Below the pieces are notes generated by a model. It did no database searches. It saw nothing but the letters and a program-made list of their open reading frames with translations, and was not told the origin of the DNA. The position numbers were made by a program, and so were the translations under genes. Shown in pieces: positions 57,320-64,000 of a stretch of DNA of 64,000 bases. The first letter of the stretch is position 1. Each line of letters starts with the position of its first letter. The stretch lies in NCBI GenBank assembly GCA_030549205.1, contig JAUKTV010000008.1:1116001-1180000 (forward strand), given 5' to 3'. Source of the stretch: Apiosordaria backusii (taxonomy: Eukaryota > Ascomycota > Sordariomycetes > Sordariales > Lasiosphaeriaceae).

Positions 57320-58744
57320 CTTGTGTGCGGGATGGTGCCCCCGATGGACACAGAGGCGACGTCACCGGAACGGAAGAGAATAAGGAGCGGGCGGCTGGCA
57401 GCGGTGGGGGATGGGTGGTGAGCGAGCGACGACGTAGGATTACTGGAGGCGGGCATGCGGTCGGGTCGAGCAGCGAGAGGTAACGCAAGTGTGCCGCAAG
57501 GCGGCGAATAAAGAGTAGATTTTGTAATATCGACAACGCGGCCTCGTTGGCCGTGGATTATCTGCGTGTCTCGCTCGTATCGAGATGGAGCGATGGAGAC
57601 GCCTCGCGCCTCTTTGCTGGGCTGGCTGGGCTGGCTGGGCTGGCTGGGCGTGATGGACCTAGCTTCCCAGTCAAATTACCGATTGTTGGGCATCCAGCGC
57701 GCTGGGCGTTGGCTTGCAATCCCGGAGAGCGGGCACCGTAGCGGGGGTTTCCGATGAAGAAAACGGCGTTGTTCTTGGAGCTTCCGGCTATCCGTGGCAT
57801 CGAGTACCGGTGCAGTTCTTGAAAGCGCAATCCTCAGGCCGAGGGCGGTGACGATGTCTGCTGAAAATGAGGCGTTCCTTGATGGCTGGGCTGGTGGACT
57901 CGGCCTCAGCAGCCGGGGCCACTGTACGAATTGGCTCCCTCGGCGTTCAGGTACGGTGCGTGGGCGCCCCTTTTGTGGCTCTGACTAAGATGCGATACTT
58001 TGATGCCTATCTTGGAAGCACAAAGAGGATGCCACGCAGATTCCCGAGTATGGGAAATTCAATGTCTAACAATCGAAACCAACACTTCCCTTTGTTATGG
58101 CTGCGTTTCATGTAAGTTTGCCAACACATCCCTTCATTTACTTATGACCGCCGCATATTTAAGAACTGCATCACGTTGCGAGCCAGATGGTACTAAAGGT
58201 AACTCTCGCTAGTGTGTGTTATATCCTTCAACATTTTGGTGTAGCAAAGCTGGGGTAGTCGCTGCACGAGACCACCAGCATTCGTCACCGGCCAACGTGG
58301 CTGGCAAACTGTTTTTTCTGAGGCTTGAATCTTATGTCAGAAATCTCAAATTCGGGAGAGAAGGTTGGCGCTACGAGATCTTAAGACTGAGTGATGGCAG
58401 TGTCAAACCTGTCATATGAACATTTAAGGCCAAACTAACAGAGCCCAGCAGAAAAGACAGCAATGACTGACCAGCGTGCCCGTGAAACTCTCTGCATTGT
58501 GCAAATATGTAGAATGCTCCTTCCCTTCACAAGACAATACACTTCTCACAGCAGCAGCCACCACTGTGAACCGCTTGCCAACACTGATTTGACATGGGCC
58601 GAGAGGTCGTCATGACATTTCACTGGACTTCTTCACTGTCCCCTGTTTGTCTCCTCTTTTGGATTGACAAGAGCCCGGATCCTGTCTGTTTAATATCTCC
58701 AGGTCTCCCCTTGGAAACCTCAGTATCATCAAATCAAGCCTACC
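57320..58744. other. Divergent promoter region kinase / unknown gene
   Basis: About 1.4 kb between divergent starts. It contains a 9-bp tandem repeat at 57617-57650. No gene was supported. Confidence 0.5.
57617..57650. repeat. 9-bp tandem repeat (CTGGGCTGG)n
   Basis: Nearly four perfect units of CTGGGCTGG in the upstream region of the kinase gene. Confidence 0.95.
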
Positions 58745-60055
58745 ATGCTGCGTCTTCGGCCAACTACGCTTTCTTTGACCATGGTCGAGGTCGAGGAGCT
58801 CGACCAGCGTCTCAAAGAGAGGAAGCATCATCGTCAGTTCCTCGATTATCTCACAAGGCCAGGAGATGCATCCGAGATACCGGAATTTGTTCCAAACATG
58901 CCCTCAACTTCCTCTGCCAAAGCACGCGGAAAACAAGCACAAATTGACCAGAATATTCGGTTCATGTCCCCCAGTAACAGACCAGAGCCCGAGCGTTCCA
59001 CAGAGTCAGAGTCGCCTAACCTAGCCAATGCTCAGCGAGACCGAGGAGCTACCTTCACACTCCCAGACCGCACCAGAAGAGTTGATGCTCCGCACAGGCG
59101 TAGCACCAAGGAGGCTCACCCACTTGAACTTGATGGGCAGCCGCCTTCCCCGCCTCAGCAGCCACTACGAACAACTCCTAGACGCGATCCAGTAGCGGAG
59201 TATGACACTGTCGATTCAGGCCCATCTCTTTCAAGAGATCCTCCTGGTCCATCGCCGGCCTCGGCCCCGGGTGGTGCCCATACCGGCTCCCCATCACCAC
59301 CTTATGGACAGCAAACCCCAGAACGAACACCGGTATCCTCGTCTGGTCGAAGGACGTTTAGACGGCTGGTAGAGCCAACAATTTGGCCTTCGTCTCCCCC
59401 TCATTATGCCTCTGCGTCTACTCCGACAACGCGAAGTGCTGCAGGAGGAGTATGTCATGACCTTGTCTCGCCATGCTGTTCGGCTAAGCTGACCACTCCT
59501 CTTAGACTCTAGGATCTTTGGATGGCGCCGACAAAAGACAGAACAACCCCGGTCCTTCGATGAGTCCTCCTCGCCGGCCAAGCGCGACAATCCCTCGTCA
59601 TCGGGTAAGATCCATCAGGGGATGTGAACTTGAGAACCACGGCTGACTTGCATCAGATCCGGCCTCGGGACACAGGTACCCGTGAGCCCACGACCCCGCG
59701 CCGTGCCGTTTCTCCTCCAGCCTTTGAAATATACGACGACTCTTTGCCGTCTTCGGTACAACCGCAGACGCCCCAGAATTTGCCAGAAGCGCAGCACCAG
59801 AGCCGATTGCGCGGCTCTTACACGGTTCCAACTCGCCGTGGCACGTCTCCGCAGCCGAGAATTGAACCGCTACTGACGTCCAGACGACGGAGACGTGAGC
59901 GTGATGGACGAGTCCCAAGCCCCCCGGGGCTACAGACGCCAGGCATGATGGGGTTGTACGGTGGCCTTGAGAATACCGATGATGTGACCTTGTTTGAGCA
60001 GGCCATTCGGCGGACCATGCGTCATATGGATGGAAGTCCTGGGCCGAGCCTGTAG
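58745..60055 (+). CDS. Uncharacterised disordered Pro/Ser/Arg-rich protein
   Basis: Three exons, 58745-59449, 59506-59604 and 59657-60055, encode 400 residues. Both introns (56 and 52 nt) have GTATGT/GTAAGA donors and CTGAC branch points, and all phases are zero, which supports a real gene. No recognised domain. A short helical N-terminus (VEVEELDQRLKERKHHRQFLDYL) precedes a long disordered region rich in SP/TP and RR. A conserved-looking end follows (GLYGGLENTDDVTLFEQAIRRTM). SP/TP sites and basic patches suggest a phospho-regulated nuclear or cytoskeletal protein, which is only inference. Confidence 0.65.
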
Positions 60056-61580
60056 GATGCCTTTCTTGCCTAGGGTGGTGGAAGAGGGTGACTGAGGAGG
60101 GGAGCGTGAGATTGTGAGGGAATACCAGCACTTTAAAAAGCCAATATCCTTAGGACTATTCGCTGTTCTGTTTGTAGTTGAGCTTATGTTTCTAGCCAAG
60201 ACCAGACCAAACCTGCATTATTACCATAGAAACATAGAAACACTTGGTCTGATCTCTCTCTGGTCGTTAACCTTTTACGCGCCAATAGCGGCCTCTGCGT
60301 TTTTTCCACGTTTGGACAGGCAGTGGGCGGAAGTGAGTGCTCAGTAATAATACTCGTCGTTCATAAAGTGCATAAATTAATGCTGCATACACAGAACACA
60401 GCCAGTGGCTGGGTGCTGCAGGATAAGCAGACATGATCGAGGCGACGCTGGATGGTCACAATGGTTGTGGTCCTCTCTGTGGTTGTCTGGTTGCGGTGGT
60501 TGGTTGCACGTGATGAGAGGTGTGGGCGTGAACTAGGAAGGTTTGTCTAGCAATCAGGGCTTGTTTCACAATTCATGATTGGTGTCTTGGCCTGTGGGAG
60601 TGTGGTCAGAGTCAGGAAGAGGGGCGTGTGCCTCTAGGCGAGGATTTGGAGGTCCGGGCGGTGCTTGGGACTGACAAGAAAGCGATGAATCTGCCGGGCT
60701 CACCGGAGAAGGGCTCGAAGCAGCATGGACCACCCGTGAGCGGGGCAGTCAGCGGGGGCGGAACGACCAAGGGGCAACAGCCGATCTAACCGCATTCGGG
60801 CCAGCTATCTTCCGCCGCCGCCCGCTTGCTTGCAAACGATTTCGATCCAATCAGAAGAGCCACAGTGGGTCAGACCCGCATTTTGGGGGCCAGCCAATGA
60901 GATGTTACAAAGCCCTTTCTCTTGCGGCGCATCCACCCACTGCTGCAAGCTCCGATGCCTTTTTGTCTGCCTCGCAGGTCGAGCATGTCTCACGCTGCCC
61001 TCTTTCTGCTTCTTCTTCCCCCAGATCTGACCTTGCGCCTGCTTCCTTCTCTCCGTCCCTTCTCTCTCTTCCTCCCCAACCTTTCTCTCACACATATATT
61101 TGTGATCCCCTCCCCCCGTTCTTCCAACTTTGACTTGACCACCTCTCGACCTTCCTGCACCCACATCGACCACGCCGTCGCAACTCACTTACACACGGCT
61201 CCCACGTTCTCGTCGCCGTCGCGTGCTCAGCTTCCACCTTACCGGCCGCCCTCACCCACGCACCCTTTCGACCACTCCACATCGTCTAAACGTCCTCAAC
61301 CCCTCACCTTGGTCAATTCAATCCATCTTTCTTGGGTTAGGATATCCTGACCTCCCCTCTTTCTGGCCAATTGCCTTTCACAACCCGGCCAATCTCATCA
61401 TCACTACCTTGACCTCTCTACCTCTCGAACCCGTCTACCACCTGTCCGTTGACAGTTACTCCTAACATCACAGCACCTGCACCTGCACCTAAGACGCGCT
61501 TGATCTGACCAGTGTCACTTCATCCGCATCTAACTCACATTTCTCACACTCATCATCTAGTGATCCTACAGATTTCCAAG
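60056..61580. other. Intergenic region and pyrimidine-rich leader
   Basis: About 1.5 kb. From about 60990 to 61560 the + strand is strongly C/T-rich (CTTCTTCTTCCCCC, CTCTCTTCCTCCCC) with little protein character, as in a long 5' leader of the next gene. Confidence 0.5.
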
Positions 61581-62513
61581 ATGCCGTCTTTTGAGCGCGT
61601 CTATGGCTCATCGCCGGTTCTCGCCATGTCACCACAGGCAGTTCATCAGGGTTCGCTCGGAAAGTCTTTTCTCCATCAACACCAAGCCCTGTCGCTCAAC
61701 AATGCCTACTTCGCTCGCAGCTCTTCCTCAGTCGCCGGTCGCAAGAGATCTAGGGATGAGGCGGCTGTCAATCTCGACCCTCCTGAGAAAGTCGTCGAGG
61801 CTCCCGTCATCAAAGAGGCCGAGGAGGAATATGTCTATGGCCCTGGCATGATGCTCATCAAGAAGAATGCCACCTATGTTGCCGATGCCAGCAGCCAATC
61901 CGGCACCTGGGTCGAGGAGCAGGCCGCCAAAGAAGAAGCGCGCAAGATGGAAGCCGCAGTCCTTGCCCAGCAGCAACTGTCCCAGTCCAGGCCCTCTCTC
62001 AGAAGTCACAAATCTCAGCGCCTCGAAGTGAGCCGTGACGACAGTTCGCCTGCCAGACGGTCCAGTCCTACCCGTGCTTCCTCCAGCCCCTTGCTGGGTT
62101 CGTCAGACTCCTTTGCGCAGCCCATCGTGGATGACTTCACCCTTCATCTTGGCATTGGCTGGAGTCGGATCAGCGATGACGAACATATCCAAGCTGCCGC
62201 TCGCGGCTGGGCTCGCTACATTGAGAATCACTACCCTGTCACCAACGCCAAGATTCTTCTTCAAAGCCGCGGCCTCCAATCATATCTGGTCGAAGCATCC
62301 GAAGGCTACTTTCTATTCGCCGAAAACCTTCGTCAGGGACGTCTTGTCAGCACCACGGCTGATCGCGCTCTTCAAAATCTCAAGACATCACCGCCTGTCT
62401 TTGATGGCCCAGCTACCATGGAAGCCTCTGAATCACCCAGGCCTCTGCAACCCACCACCTCTTTTGCGACACACATCACCCCCGTCACCTCGATTGAGAT
62501 TGACATGAGCTAA
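61581..62513 (+). CDS. Uncharacterised conserved fungal protein
   Basis: Single exon, 310 residues from MPSFERVYGSSP; an upstream in-frame ATG at 61512 lies in leader-like sequence. A basic RKRSRDE run suggests nuclear import. A Glu/Ala-rich coiled segment and a Ser-rich linker precede a compact region (VDDFTLHLGIGWSRISDDEHIQAAARGWARYIENHYP ... YLVEASEGYFLFAENLRQGRLV) that looks globular and conserved, but I cannot name a family. Confidence 0.75.
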   Translation: MPSFERVYGSSPVLAMSPQAVHQGSLGKSFLHQHQALSLNNAYFARSSSSVAGRKRSRDEAAVNLDPPEKVVEAPVIKEAEEEYVYGPGMMLIKKNATYVADASSQSGTWVEEQAAKEEARKMEAAVLAQQQLSQSRPSLRSHKSQRLEVSRDDSSPARRSSPTRASSSPLLGSSDSFAQPIVDDFTLHLGIGWSRISDDEHIQAAARGWARYIENHYPVTNAKILLQSRGLQSYLVEASEGYFLFAENLRQGRLVSTTADRALQNLKTSPPVFDGPATMEASESPRPLQPTTSFATHITPVTSIEIDMS

Positions 62514-64000
62514 ACACATCTTTTGCGATTTATGGTCTTTTACTGGCGTTGGTGGGCTGGGACTCTCTTGGGCGCAGCTTCTGGTGGAGTGCGCGTGGTT
62601 GGCATGGCGTTGAATCTGAAAGTGCCGATGCGATTTTCCAACTATATCTCGGTCTATTCGTCTGATTTTTCCAAGGGGTCTCTGGGGTTCAAAAGGTAAT
62701 CGGGGATTTCAAGGCAATTTTTTCATTTCGGCCATGTGTTTTTAACCAATGAAGTGTATTACTAGCAAAGCAATTGAACTGCCGTCAAACTACTACCCTG
62801 TTTTTAATGAGCCCGATTGAACTTTGTGAATGTGAATGAATCTTGAGGTTCTTGGGCTCGAGTCAAGTTTGGATGAGATCAGACGATTTATTGGTGAGAA
62901 TGTGTTAGTCTGGTTGATCGCGTTTTGTTAGTAGCCCTGGTGTGCGGTGCCATCCTTTCTTTTGATATGTGGACATCTGGCCGGCAGCTGATGGAAAGTG
63001 AAGGCTCTCCGGTCCCGAACGGCAACATTCTTTTGTAGAAGGCCAACTCCAGAGACAAACTATCGAGATGACAAACACTGGTTTTGAACACAACCTCGTC
63101 TCTGCTCACCTTTGTCCTACCACCATTTCAGCTCCGTTCCGAGGATCATGGTGCCGGAACCGGGAGTCAGGTGAGTGAGCCCAGCAGGTTTGCTCTCACA
63201 CTACTGACCAACTTTACCACCCACCCAAACGGGAACATGGAACTGATGGAATCTGGGAACACAAAAGGCGGACAGGCAAACTTCACTAAGCAAAAAGCAG
63301 GCACCCAGTCGAGTCCAACGTCTCGAGCAAGGCCACAAACATACTGCGAGCGGACTTGATCAAGAATAGAAGGCGGGGACGACGCGCGCTGCATGATGCA
63401 TTACCTATCCGGTACCTACCTGCCCGGGTATTGACGTGAGGTAAACAACAACAGAAGCCTGTTGACTTTCCTTTGTTTCATCTTTTTCTCCCTGTCTCCT
63501 ATATCATTGTGCAAACATTTGTTCTCATACGCTCTCCCTATGATTTTTCCCTATGTTTATCTTGGGCCAATCCCTTTCGCGAACAAGACAAGCTAGGTCA
63601 GGTCGGTGGTCACCTCACCACCAATCGCTTGCTTGCCTTGGGGTCGGCAGAAGACCTAGAGCTGCCCACTCAACCCATTGCCCTGGTAGTGGCGAAACCC
63701 GGAGCTTTGCGAGGAGCAGCTCGTGCAGCTCTGCTCTTCCACTCTTCCCACTTGGTTTCGTTCGCCGTCGACAACCGGGGCGGGACTGGTGGGCTGGACA
63801 AGCAGAACAAGAAACACCGCCTCGCAACCTTGCTGTTGCCTCTGCCTCGACTTGCCGAGTCCGCAAAGTCACAAGCCTCAGGGAGATACCAGCTGGGCAC
63901 ATCCCTTGCCCTCCTTTTTTCTCGCGCAATCGTCAGCGAGGATTTCGGACTGCCTGCTTTTCACCTTTTTTTCTCCCTTTGTTGCTTGTTTGTTTTGTGT
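62514..64000. other. Right-end intergenic region
   Basis: About 1.5 kb to the window edge. No gene is supported. The last 500 bases are C/T-rich with TTTCTCCCTTTG-type tracts, probably the promoter and leader of a + strand gene beyond the window. Confidence 0.45.

Noticed and set aside
60114..60347. 77-codon hydrophobic frame starting with GTG
   Set aside because: No ATG start, no conserved motif, and it lies in the 3' region of the preceding gene; membrane-like composition may be chance.

Overview
This is nuclear DNA of a filamentous ascomycete, most likely a Sordariomycete (Sordariales-like; lineage is inference). Genes carry one to six short introns of about 50-90 nt with GTATGT/GTAAGT/GTGAGT donors, CTAAC/CTGAC branch points and AG acceptors, and use GC-rich third positions. 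The gene set (HET-domain protein, fungal rhodopsin-type membrane protein, ERT1/AcuK regulator, ZIP4, Ima1, exocyst SEC6) is typical of Pezizomycotina. I found about 21 protein-coding genes, one broken gene, one pseudogene and one degenerate tRNA-like element. There are no transposons, CRISPR arrays or prokaryotic or viral segments.

Layout. 0-0.65 kb: 5' part of a RING/TRAF-type zinc-finger gene (-), running off the left edge. 2.7-5.7 kb: calpain protease (+). 6.2-9.5 kb: meiotic SPO22/ZIP4 (-). 10.0-12.2 kb: gluconeogenesis regulator ERT1/AcuK (-). 13.8-16.9 kb: HET-domain protein (+). 17.3 kb: tRNA-like element. 18.1-22.3 kb: xanthine dehydrogenase (-). 23.2-24.7 kb: aldehyde dehydrogenase (-). 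25.1-26.4 kb: broken zinc-motif gene (+). 27.2-28.7 kb: SCPx-type thiolase (+). 30.2-31.9 kb: rhodopsin-like membrane protein (+). 32.4-34.3 kb: PPR protein (-), divergent from mitoribosomal mS23/RSM25 (+, 34.9-35.7). 36.9-38.7 kb: ALG14 (-). 39.8-41.7 kb: Ima1 inner nuclear membrane protein (+). 42.3-44.6 kb: two lineage-specific proteins (+). 44.8-47.1 kb: SEC6 (-). 48.2-48.5 kb: COX8 (-). 48.9-50.4 kb: glutathione reductase (-), divergent from the mitochondrial Holliday-junction resolvase CCE1 (+, 51.0-52.5). 53.2-54.0 kb: pseudogene (-). 54.7-57.3 kb: PDK1/Pkh kinase (-). 58.7-60.1 and 61.6-62.5 kb: two uncharacterised proteins (+).

Themes. Most genes are unrelated housekeeping functions, so this is not a biosynthetic cluster. 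Mitochondrial functions are over-represented (PPR protein, mS23, COX8, glutathione reductase, CCE1), and two divergent pairs share promoters of about 550 bp. The most consequential observation is technical. Four otherwise intact genes (calpain, xanthine dehydrogenase, rhodopsin-like protein, mS23) have their frame broken exactly at a run of 5 or 6 G or C. Four such sites are clear, and a fifth is possible at the calpain start. Every site is explained by one missing base, which points to homopolymer under-calling in the assembly rather than pseudogenes. I saw no convincing undescribed multi-gene system. The more biological leads are AT-hooks fused to CCE1, a Pol III-like degenerate tRNA, the broken 25 kb gene, and the repeat-bearing lineage-specific proteins.
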